Below are positions 1 to 5,371 of a stretch of DNA of 6,496 bases, piece after piece. Source of the stretch: Candidatus Latescibacterota bacterium. GTDB lineage: Bacteria; Latescibacterota; MVCY01. The stretch covers positions 1 through 6,496 of the forward strand of contig DAOWIT010000046.1 of the NCBI GenBank assembly GCA_030640765.1. The letters are read 5' to 3'. Within the stretch, counting starts at the first letter, position 1; each line of letters begins with the position of its first letter. The notes under the pieces are model-generated. The model saw only the letters and a list, made by a program, of their open reading frames with translations, was not told the origin of the DNA and did no database searches. The position numbers and the translations under genes were made by a program.

Positions 1-507
1 AAATGGAGCATATTCAGACCATCCCAAGTAGCCATCCCCGACCTTCACTTTGACGTTATTGTAACCTAATTGCTTCAATCTCTGCTGGGCACTTTCCCCC
101 AACCTTTCGTTTATCTCAATGGTGTAAACCTCTTTGACTATCTCCGCAAGCACTGCCGCCTGATAACCTGAACCAGTCCCGATCTCTAACACCCTCTCCC
201 CTCCTTTGAGTCCCAGGGCCTCGGTCATCAAGGCAACGATATAGGGTTGGGAAATAGTCTGTTCCTCACCGATGGGCAATGGCCGATCAGAGTAAGCTAA
301 GTAGCGATAAACCTTAGGGACAAACTGGTGCCGGGGCACCCTTATCATTGCCTCAAGCACTCTTTTGTCTGTTATTCCCCTGGCGGCAATCTGGGTCTTC
401 ACCATTCGGGTGCGACTTTGAAGGAAGCGATCGTCCGGTTGTTCTTTCTCCGGCCGACAGGAGAAACAAGAGCAAAATATAAGCACTAATAGTAGAATAA
501 CTTTCAA
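1..507 (-). CDS. pcm: Protein-L-isoaspartate O-methyltransferase, exported or lipoprotein type, 3' end cut by window edge
   Basis: Only the first 169 codons are present; the C-terminal part lies beyond base 1. The protein matches the PCMT family, which uses S-adenosylmethionine to methylate isoaspartyl residues in damaged proteins and so starts their repair. Visible motifs: the family N-terminus [20 protein letters not shown] (residues 35-54), VPRHQFVP (57-64), the region [17 protein letters not shown] (78-94), and SAM-binding motif [12 protein letters not shown] (106-116). The chosen start is TTG at 507, because GAGGAAG lies at 512-518 with proper spacing; the internal ATG at 405, where cytosolic relatives would begin, has no such site. 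The added 34 residues start [17 protein letters not shown], a short positively charged start, a hydrophobic core and Cys residues resembling a lipoprotein signal, although no Cys fits the lipobox consensus well. The gene starts 36 nt after the gdhA stop, so it is probably co-transcribed. Family assignment is firm; export is inferred. Confidence 0.9.
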   Translation of the reverse strand, partial: MKVILLLVLIFCSCFSCRPEKEQPDDRFLQSRTRMVKTQIAARGITDKRVLEAMIRVPRHQFVPKVYRYLAYSDRPLPIGEEQTISQPYIVALMTEALGLKGGERVLEIGTGSGYQAAVLAEIVKEVYTIEINERLGESAQQRLKQLGYNNVKVKVGDGYLGWSEYAPF

Positions 508-511
508 CTTA

Positions 512-518
512 CTTCCTC
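512..518 (-). promoter_or_regulatory. Shine-Dalgarno site that fixes the TTG start of pcm
   Basis: On the minus strand GAGGAAG precedes the TTG at 507; the GGA core is 6 nt from the start codon. It is the reason for choosing the upstream TTG, and with it the signal-like segment, over the ATG at 405. Confidence 0.7.
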
Positions 519-543
519 TATTTTCAGACAGTCAAGTCTTGGT

Positions 544-1797
544 CTATGGATACAACCCTCTTACTTTTATCGCCTCGGCAACCTTTTCTACTGCCAGCAT
601 ATAGGCGGCCGTGCGCATGCTCACCTTATGCTCTGAAGACAGGTTGAACACAGTCTCGAAGGCATGGGTCATAATATCTCGGAGTTTGAGGTTTACTTCC
701 CGTTCACTCCAGAAGTAGAACTGGATACCTTGAACCCATTCAAAATAGGAGACGATAGCACCTCCGGCATTAGCCAGGATGTCCGGGACAACAAAGATGC
801 CCCTATCCTCCAGAATTCCACTCGCCTCAGGGGTTGTGGGCCCATTGGCCGCCTCCACAATCACCTTTGTTTTTACCTTATCTGCATTCTGCTCGGTGAT
901 CTGATTTTCCAAAGCGGCTGGGACCAGAACGTCGCAGTCAAGAGCTAACAGCTCCTGATTGGTGATTCTCTCAGCATCCGTAAAGCCGATAACCGAACCA
1001 CTTTCCCGCATAGCCTCGGAGACCTTGTCCGGCTCCAACCCCTTTTTATTATAGATACCTCCTTCTGCATCACCCACAGCAATGATCTTGCAGCCCTGTT
1101 GGTTAAGAAGATGGGCAAGATTCCCGCCCACATTACCATAACCTTGGATAACATATCCCTGGGTTAAAGGATCAAAACCAAGCTTTTTAGCGATGTTAAA
1201 GATACAATACATAACACCTCTGGCCGTTGCGGTGTTTCTACCTAAGGACCCCCCTATACTGGTAGGTTTACCCGTCACCACTCCAGGGACAGAATAACCT
1301 CTGTCCATACTAAAGGTGTCCATAATCCAGGCCATAATTTGAGGATTGGTATTAACATCGGGAGCAGGTATATCCTTTTCTGGACCAATAAAAGAGATGA
1401 TCTCACTAACGTATCTTCTGGTTAGTCTTTCCACCTCTCCACTGGAAAGCTCTGGGGGATCACAGATTATCCCCCCCTTAGCTCCCCCATAGGGTATTCC
1501 CACTACAGCACACTTCCAGGTCATCAACATAGCCAGGGCTTTCATTTCATCTAAGGTCACATCTGGATGGTATCTTATCCCACCTTTAGCCGGGCCTCTG
1601 GTCACATTGTGTTGAACTCTAAAACCAGTAAAAACTTGAGTATCTCCATTGTCCATCCTTACAGGAATCGAGACGATCAGTTGTCTTTTGGGATGTTGCA
1701 GTATCTTATGGATCCCCGGATCCAGGCCAATACGTCCGGCCACACTATCCAACTGTTCAAGTGCCATACGCCAGGGATTGAGACTGTTGCGCTTCAT
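544..1797 (-). CDS. gdhA: Glutamate dehydrogenase, hexameric Glu/Leu/Phe/Val dehydrogenase family
   Basis: A 417-residue cytosolic enzyme that interconverts glutamate with 2-oxoglutarate and ammonium using NAD(H) or NADP(H). The substrate domain (about 1-190) shows RGPAKGGIRYHP (68-79), MTWKCAVVGIPYGGAKGG (92-109) and PAPDVNTN (144-151). By family knowledge Lys71 and Lys95 bind substrate, Lys107 is the catalytic lysine and Asp147 acts in proton transfer. TGKPTSIGGSLGR (175-187) leads into a Rossmann domain with the dinucleotide loop GYGNVGG (219-225) and an Asp at 243 near the end of the second strand, which hints at NAD but does not settle cofactor choice. ANAGGAIVSYFEWVQ (342-356) includes Ser350, at the position linked to glutamate specificity. 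The length and these residues favour glutamate over leucine or phenylalanine dehydrogenase. The ATG follows AAAGGAG with a 6-nt spacer. It lies 60 nt downstream of the PII gene and 36 nt upstream of pcm, probably in one operon. No frame damage is seen. Confidence 0.96.
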   Translation of the reverse strand: MKRNSLNPWRMALEQLDSVAGRIGLDPGIHKILQHPKRQLIVSIPVRMDNGDTQVFTGFRVQHNVTRGPAKGGIRYHPDVTLDEMKALAMLMTWKCAVVGIPYGGAKGGIICDPPELSSGEVERLTRRYVSEIISFIGPEKDIPAPDVNTNPQIMAWIMDTFSMDRGYSVPGVVTGKPTSIGGSLGRNTATARGVMYCIFNIAKKLGFDPLTQGYVIQGYGNVGGNLAHLLNQQGCKIIAVGDAEGGIYNKKGLEPDKVSEAMRESGSVIGFTDAERITNQELLALDCDVLVPAALENQITEQNADKVKTKVIVEAANGPTTPEASGILEDRGIFVVPDILANAGGAIVSYFEWVQGIQFYFWSEREVNLKLRDIMTHAFETVFNLSSEHKVSMRTAAYMLAVEKVAEAIKVRGLYP

Positions 1798-1803
1798 CTT
1801 AAA

Positions 1804-1810
1804 CTCCTTT
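1804..1810 (-). promoter_or_regulatory. Shine-Dalgarno site of gdhA
   Basis: AAAGGAG on the minus strand, 6 nt before the ATG at 1797. It gives gdhA its own strong ribosome binding site within the glnB-gdhA-pcm unit. Confidence 0.85.
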
Positions 1811-1857
1811 GCGTTCAGGAAACATAATAAAGAAATGAAAGATACTTCGATGCTTGT

Positions 1858-2199
1858 TTAATATAATGCGCTCCTGCCCGTCTCTCGGGTTCTGATCCTG
1901 AGAGCATCTTCCACAGGGATCACGAATATTTTACCAGAGCCGATGGTCCCGGTGTGGGCTAACTTCTGGATGTCGGAGATGACCTTCTCCACCAATTCTT
2001 CGTCTACTACGATCTCCAGTTTTGTCTTTGGTCGGAATTTGACCTTTCTGTTTCTCCTCTCTCCCTCGATAAACCCATGCTGTCTTCCGAAGCCCTTTAC
2101 CTCGGTAACGCTCATCCCTTCAACACCAGCTTCCACTAAGGCATCCTTGATTTCTTCTAACTTAAAGGGTTGAATAAAGCACTCTATCTTTTTTAACAT
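1858..2199 (-). CDS. glnB: PII nitrogen signalling protein with an atypical T-loop lacking Tyr51
   Basis: A 113-residue PII protein (GlnB/GlnK family), a trimer that senses ATP/ADP and 2-oxoglutarate and controls targets through its T-loop. Family features: MLKKIECFIQPFKLEEIKDAL at the start, VTEVKGFGRQ (31-40), Lys58 after the T-loop, the B-loop THR-GLY region TGTIGSGKIFV (83-93) with Lys90, and RIRT (101-104) with Arg101 and Arg103 for ATP. Compared with E. coli GlnB the T-loop reads RQHGFIEGERRNRKVKF: it is one residue shorter, strongly basic, and has no Tyr or Ser. The uridylylation motif YRGxxY is absent, and Lys85 and Asp88 of E. coli GlnB are Thr and Ser here. It therefore cannot be modified in the usual way. 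The ATG at 2199 has an excellent AGGAGG site. Its neighbour is gdhA, 60 nt downstream, not amtB or glnA. The family call is firm; the choice between glnB and glnK names is arbitrary, and action on GDH is inference. Confidence 0.94.
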   Translation of the reverse strand: MLKKIECFIQPFKLEEIKDALVEAGVEGMSVTEVKGFGRQHGFIEGERRNRKVKFRPKTKLEIVVDEELVEKVISDIQKLAHTGTIGSGKIFVIPVEDALRIRTRETGRSALY

Positions 2200-2205
2200 T
2201 TTTCT

Positions 2206-2211
2206 CCTCCT
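2206..2211 (-). promoter_or_regulatory. Shine-Dalgarno site of the PII gene
   Basis: AGGAGG on the minus strand directly upstream of the ATG at 2199, with about 6 nt between. It is a near-perfect anti-16S match and confirms the start of the PII protein. Confidence 0.85.
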
Positions 2212-2241
2212 GGTGTTTATCTTAAATTAGTCAGGACGCAG

Positions 2242-2278
2242 ACCCGCCTGCTAGCTTGCGCAGCTAAGCGGGCAGGTT
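2242..2278. repeat. GC-rich imperfect hairpin inside the repeat cluster
   Basis: The left arm ACCCGCCTGCTAGCT pairs with the right arm AGCTAAGCGGGCAGGT, with one mismatch, one wobble and one bulge, around a short loop TGCGC. It lies between the probable promoter area and the PII start, so it would be in the PII leader if transcription begins further upstream. There is no T-run on either side, so a simple terminator is unlikely. Confidence 0.6.
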
Positions 2279-2329
2279 TTCGCCGATAACCGCAGAAAAT
2301 AATATTTATGATCTTGACAATCTGCGTTT

Positions 2330-2398
2330 ACCCCGTTAGATAAGATGCTAGAGCTTGTTAAATTTAATGAAAGGCTTAATCTAATTATCTAACGGGGT
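2330..2398. repeat. Perfect 14-bp inverted repeat with 41-bp spacer, flanked by an 8-bp direct repeat
   Basis: ACCCCGTTAGATAA (2330-2343) and TTATCTAACGGGGT (2385-2398) are exact reverse complements. The unit is flanked on both sides by ATCTGCGT (2320-2327 and 2401-2408). This could be a tiny inserted element with a target duplication, though the direct repeat may instead come from the surrounding CTGCG-type repeat. Alternatively the two arms, about 55 bp apart, could be operator half-sites for a looping regulator such as the adjacent ROK protein. The sequence does not decide between these. Confidence 0.65.
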
Positions 2399-2436
2399 TT
2401 ATCTGCGTCCAATAAATGGAAATTCTTGGTATTGAA

Positions 2437-3663
2437 TTACATTGCAGGCAGTTGGGGGATTTTCAACAGCTCTTTTAAGACTAAGGTGGTGGCACCCAGG
2501 GCACCTTGCAAGTCGCCGAAGGACGAGAGCCTGATCTGAACAGCGTTTCTGGGGATCTGAAGGGCACACTGCTGCACTGTTTTCTCCACTGGTTCCAGCA
2601 GCAGACGACCTGCCTTGGATACACCCCCACCGATGATAATCATCTCCGGATTGATGAGATTGATCAGCGTAGTCAGACCATATCCAAGATATTGACCTGC
2701 TTTTTCAAAGATTTCTGTGGCAAGTTTATCACCCCGGTGGGCTGCTTCTGCTACATCTTTTGCCGTCACCTCATCTGGATTTTTACCTTCAGGGCAAATG
2801 GACGAGGGGATTCCTTTACTCAGGCTGTCTCGAGCTGTTCTGGCGATGGCTGGCCCAGATATTAACGTTTCTAAACACCCTCTGTGTCCACATCTGCAGA
2901 GGGGGGTATCCTCTTTTATGAAGATATGACCTATTTCCCCCGCTGTTTCGCTCACCCCCCGGTGGATTTTCCCACCGCTGATCACACTACAACCTACTCC
3001 GGCTCCGATATTCACCAGAATGAAGTCCTCTGCATTCCGAGCCGCACCATACCATTTCTCGCATAAGGCCATAGCCTTGACTGAACCTTCAATAAATACA
3101 GGCAGATCGAACTTCTCCTCTGCCCAAACCTTCAGGGAGACATCGACCCAGCCATTGATGTTGGCAGCTAAGCGCAGGACACCCTTGCGCGTATCCAACA
3201 ATCCCACTGTGACAATTCCCAAACCTATTATGTTGCTTATCTCTTTGCTAAGGGCAGTGACTATGTTCTCCACCTGGGATAGAATGGCCTGTTTGCCCTT
3301 GCTGCTGGTGGGTTGGACGATCTTTTGGATTATCCCGGCCTTCAGATCACTGGTAAGTCCCACTATCTCAGCGGCACCGATATCTATGCCGATAACATAG
3401 CCGGCTTTTCTGTTTATGGAAAGAAGCTCCTGCCTGCGTCCTCCGGTGGATTGTGCGTACCCACAGATTCTTATCAGTCCTTCAGAGAGAAGTTCGCTGG
3501 TAAGCCGACTGATGGTGGTGGGCCGGATGTCGGTCTTTTCATAAAGCTGGGTTCTGGAGATACCATTCTTGGACCAGTAGATGAGATTTAATACCACAGC
3601 CTTATTGTGGAAACTCACCAGTTGTCGCTTGTTGGTAATTCTTGTGAAGGAATTTCTCATCAT
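2437..3663 (-). CDS. ROK-family transcriptional regulator (NagC/Mlc/XylR type)
   Basis: A 408-residue protein with an N-terminal winged helix-turn-helix (about 22-67, with SRTQLYEKTDIRPTTISRLT at 36-55) followed by GGRRQELLSIN (74-84), the usual link to the ROK domain. The ROK domain has the phosphate loop IGIDIG (91-96), the sugar/Zn segment GEIGH (242-246), the zinc motif CRCGHRGCLE (256-265; ligands His246, Cys256, Cys258, Cys263) and IIIGGG (342-347). Such proteins are usually repressors relieved by a sugar or sugar phosphate. Where sugar kinases of the family have E-N-D-A-N, this protein has EGSVK (192-196), so the catalytic Asp is Ser194 and kinase activity is not expected. The start is one of two adjacent ATG codons and lacks a Shine-Dalgarno sequence; a stop at 3703-3705 rules out a longer form. 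It diverges from tRNA-Lys and lies upstream of the PII gene across the repeat cluster. The ligand and targets are unknown. Confidence 0.9.
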   Translation of the reverse strand: MMRNSFTRITNKRQLVSFHNKAVVLNLIYWSKNGISRTQLYEKTDIRPTTISRLTSELLSEGLIRICGYAQSTGGRRQELLSINRKAGYVIGIDIGAAEIVGLTSDLKAGIIQKIVQPTSSKGKQAILSQVENIVTALSKEISNIIGLGIVTVGLLDTRKGVLRLAANINGWVDVSLKVWAEEKFDLPVFIEGSVKAMALCEKWYGAARNAEDFILVNIGAGVGCSVISGGKIHRGVSETAGEIGHIFIKEDTPLCRCGHRGCLETLISGPAIARTARDSLSKGIPSSICPEGKNPDEVTAKDVAEAAHRGDKLATEIFEKAGQYLGYGLTTLINLINPEMIIIGGGVSKAGRLLLEPVEKTVQQCALQIPRNAVQIRLSSFGDLQGALGATTLVLKELLKIPQLPAM

Positions 3664-3669
3664 TTTTAG

Positions 3670-3698
3670 TTGACAAATCCGAACAGAGAGATTATATT
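3670..3698 (+). promoter_or_regulatory. Sigma70-type promoter of tRNA-Lys
   Basis: TTGACA (3670-3675) and TATATT (3693-3698) are separated by 17 nt, close to the housekeeping consensus. Transcription would start near 3705, a few bases before the tRNA at 3710, which fits a stable RNA gene. The same stretch contains ATTATA (3691-3696), which is TATAAT on the minus strand and could serve the ROK gene. Confidence 0.8.
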
Positions 3699-3709
3699 CT
3701 ACCTACTTT

Positions 3710-3782
3710 GAGTCCGTAGCTCAGTTGGTAGAGCACCGGCCTTTTAAGCCGGTGGTCGAGGGTTCGAGACCCTCCGGGCTCA
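3710..3782 (+). tRNA. tRNA-Lys, anticodon UUU
   Basis: A complete 73-nt cloverleaf. The acceptor arms are GAGTCCG and CGGGCTC (one G-U pair). The D arm is GCTC-AGTTGGTA-GAGC. The anticodon stem CCGGC/GCCGG encloses the loop CTTTTAA, with TTT at 3743-3745. The variable loop is TGGTC. The T arm is GAGGG-TTCGAGA-CCCTC. The discriminator base is A and the 3' CCA is not encoded, so it must be added after transcription. The gene has its own promoter and a terminator-like hairpin and stands alone, convergent with the hyp genes. Confidence 0.97.
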
Positions 3783-3790
3783 CTAAACTA

Positions 3791-3822
3791 AGCCTGCTTC
3801 AGAAAATTGAGGTGGGCCTTTT
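3791..3822 (+). terminator. Probable intrinsic terminator of tRNA-Lys
   Basis: A 10-bp stem (3792-3801 with 3808-3817), including three G-U pairs in RNA, closes a 6-nt loop GAAAAT. It is followed by CTTTT. It starts 10 nt after the tRNA. The wobble pairs and short T-run make it moderate in strength. Confidence 0.55.
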
Positions 3823-3884
3823 AGAATCACCTGATAAAATATACTTCTTATCTCGAATCAGTCAAGCCTTTTGTTGCTTCTTCT

Positions 3885-4046
3885 CTAATTAGTGTCTGTC
3901 CGACTTTGTCATTCCCGCACGCTTACCCGCTAAAAACATGCGGGTACGAGTTTGGCGGGAATCCATGACTGAACGGAAGTAGATTCCGGCTTAAAGATTG
4001 CCGGAATGACAAACAATATGGGTGTTTCCGGATAGACACTATTTAG
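3885..4046. mobile_element. MITE-like element of nested inverted repeats, 162 bp
   Basis: The ends are inverted copies, CTAATTAGTGTCTGTCCG (3885-3902) and, read on the other strand, CTAAATAGTGTCTATCCG (4046-4029), matching at 16 of 18 positions. Inside, TTTGTCATTCC (3905-3915) and GGAATGACAAA (4003-4013) pair exactly. Two further hairpins lie within: ATTCCCGC/GCGGGAAT (3911-3918, 3955-3962), enclosing TACCCGC/GCGGGTA (3924-3930, 3940-3946), and ATTCCGGC/GCCGGAAT (3983-3990, 4000-4007). There is no transposase frame. No clear target duplication is seen, so the exact ends are uncertain. GTCATTCC-type palindromes are common dispersed repeats in bacterial genomes; mobility here is inferred from structure. 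Confidence 0.65.
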
Positions 4047-4065
4047 CGTGATCGGCTGAAAAGTC

Positions 4066-4102
4066 ACAAAGGCATCTCGCCTTTTCTGCGGGATGCCTTT
4101 GT
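4066..4102. terminator. Strong hairpin, probable bidirectional terminator
   Basis: ACAAAGGCATCTCGC (4066-4080) pairs with GCGGGATGCCTTTGT (4088-4102) over 15 bp with one wobble, around a 7-nt loop. The stem base carries AAAGG and CCTTT, the A/T-tailed form typical of terminators that work from both sides. It lies between the convergent tRNA-Lys and hypE, where such a device is expected. The T-run is short, and it sits about 230 nt beyond the hypE stop, so the call is moderate. Confidence 0.5.
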
Positions 4103-4164
4103 AATAACTATCAATTGGATTACAAGATTTGGACGGCAGCTGGAAGAAAGCCGATTCTGCTCAC

Positions 4165-4180
4165 CAAGCTGGCCAGCTTG
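4165..4180. repeat. 16-bp perfect palindrome
   Basis: CAAGCTGGCCAGCTTG equals its own reverse complement. It lies in non-coding sequence downstream of hypE. It could be a protein binding site, a cruciform-forming sequence or chance; nothing nearby decides. Confidence 0.5.
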
Positions 4181-4333
4181 CTGCAAACACCCGACCTACA
4201 GTCACATTGACCGAGACTAGAGAAATTCACCTCTATTGTGTCTTATTACCGACAAAGCAAAGATGAGCAATGCGCCACGACTGCTCTTTCTCCCCTTTTA
4301 CCCACTCACCCCCTCTGGTGTCCCCGCTCCACC

Positions 4334-5371
4334 TCAGCAGATTCTTGGCAATTGTTCACTAACTGACATATCTATGATGCGAGTGCCTCCGATCTTTGTC
4401 TTCATTACCACCTTCCCTTTCGGGACTTCTACTACTTCACCGATAATTTGGCTCTCTTTCCCCAGCGGATGTTGACGCATTAGCTCCAGCACAAGTTCAG
4501 CATCTTCTCCTGATGCGACGACCACCACCTTGCCTTCATTAGCAATATACAGAGGGTCAAACCCCAAAATTTCGCACAGGGCCTTCACTTGCTCTTTTAG
4601 GGGAATATCCTTCTCAGAGATTTCCACGCCGAAATCCATTCCACTGACTATTTCATTCAAAACAGTGGCTACGCCCCCTCGAGTCGGGTCACGCATAAAT
4701 TTAATATTCTTTGAGCCTTGAATAACACTCACAATCAAGTCCGACAGAGGGGCACAATCACTTACTATCTCGGTCTGAAAATCGAATTGTCCTCTTGCAG
4801 CCAACACAGCCAGTCCGTGGTCACCAATGGTGCCGTTGATAATAATCTTGTCCCCAGGTAGTATTGCTTCTTTGCTGAAATTCACTCCCCCATCCCGTAT
4901 TCCAATACCAGAGGTGTTAATAAAGAGTTTATCTGCACTGTTGCGTTCTACCACTTTGACATCACCAGTGACAATCTTCACCCTTTCAGCGGCAGCAATC
5001 TGAGCCATCGATCCGGTGATCTTCTCCAGAACCTCCCAGTCTAAACCCTCTTCAATAATAAAACCACAGGATATGTACAACGGCTTAGCACCTACGACCG
5101 CAAGATCATTGATTGTCCCACAGATTGCCAGTTTACCCATATCTCCCCCCGGGAAAAAGAGCGGCTTGACCACATAGGAATCTGTGGTGAAACAGAGCCG
5201 AGAATCCCCTTTGGGGGATGGAGGAAGTTTAATAACGGCGGAATCAGAAAGCTCGTCCAAAATTTCATTACTGAAGTTCTTTTGGAAAACTTCCTTAATA
5301 AGGCTGTGCATCAGTTTGCCGCCGCTACCGTGGGCTAATAAGATTTTCTCTCTATTTTCCATAATCTCCAT
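4334..5371 (-). CDS. hypE: Hydrogenase maturation factor HypE (carbamoyl dehydratase)
   Basis: A 345-residue protein. HypE receives a carbamoyl group from HypF on its C-terminal Cys and dehydrates it with ATP to a thiocyanate, the source of cyanide ligands for NiFe-hydrogenase iron. Here the protein ends LPRIC, with the acceptor Cys345 as the last residue. The PurM/AIRS fold shows LAHGSGG (12-18), TTDSYVVKPLFFPGGDMGKL (62-81), INDLAVVGAKPLY (87-99), TGDVKVV (135-141), MRDPTRGG (226-233) and ANEG (277-280). Length is normal for the family. The start is uncertain: ATG at 5371 or ATG at 5362, overlapping the 3' end of hypD by 20 or 11 nt. Neither has a well-spaced Shine-Dalgarno sequence, so translation is probably coupled to hypD. 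A longer open frame up to 5563 is only hypD read in another frame. Function is certain; no hydrogenase genes are in view. Confidence 0.95.
   Translation of the reverse strand: MEIMENREKILLAHGSGGKLMHSLIKEVFQKNFSNEILDELSDSAVIKLPPSPKGDSRLCFTTDSYVVKPLFFPGGDMGKLAICGTINDLAVVGAKPLYISCGFIIEEGLDWEVLEKITGSMAQIAAAERVKIVTGDVKVVERNSADKLFINTSGIGIRDGGVNFSKEAILPGDKIIINGTIGDHGLAVLAARGQFDFQTEIVSDCAPLSDLIVSVIQGSKNIKFMRDPTRGGVATVLNEIVSGMDFGVEISEKDIPLKEQVKALCEILGFDPLYIANEGKVVVVASGEDAELVLELMRQHPLGKESQIIGEVVEVPKGKVVMKTKIGGTRIIDMSVSEQLPRIC

Larger units (their letters stand above)
2234..2410. repeat. Nested inverted-repeat cluster upstream of the PII gene
   Basis: The block is bounded by a 9-bp inverted pair, GGACGCAGA (2234-2242) and TCTGCGTCC (2402-2410). 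Two further inverted repeats sit inside it (2242-2278 and 2330-2398), and internal copies of CGCAGA/TCTGCG (2291-2296, 2321-2326) suggest decay of one repeat family. It takes up nearly all of the 237-bp gap between the ROK stop and the PII start. I see no convincing promoter hexamers in it; TTGTCA on the minus strand near 2314-2319 lacks a -10 box at the right distance. It looks like a dispersed non-coding repeat of the kind found many times in a genome, but no second copy lies in this window. Confidence 0.6.
3783..4333. other. Gene-free stretch between convergent tRNA-Lys and hypE
   Basis: About 550 bp without a supported coding region. It contains the tRNA terminator, a MITE-like inverted repeat (3885-4046), a strong hairpin (4066-4102) and a 16-bp palindrome (4165-4180). 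In 3823-3884 and 4181-4333 I see nothing recognisable: no open frame with a ribosome binding site, no tRNA-like fold and no obvious gene remnant. Confidence 0.7.

Noticed and set aside
664..948. Plus-strand open frames inside gdhA and similar frames inside the ROK, hypE and hypD genes
   Set aside because: They are antisense shadows of well-supported genes and show no recognisable domain.
2200..2436. Sigma54 or sigma70 promoter for the PII gene
   Set aside because: No GG-N10-GC element was found, and TTGTCA near 2314-2319 on the minus strand lacks a -10 box at 16-18 nt. The promoter remains unlocated.
3885..4180. CRISPR array or small structured RNA gene
   Set aside because: The repeats are inverted, not regularly spaced direct repeats, and no promoter was seen that would make a separate RNA from this stretch.
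4236..4475. Plus-strand open frame of 79 codons across the hypE 3' end
   Set aside because: It overlaps hypE, including the conserved C-terminus, has no recognisable motif, and I see no good ribosome binding site.
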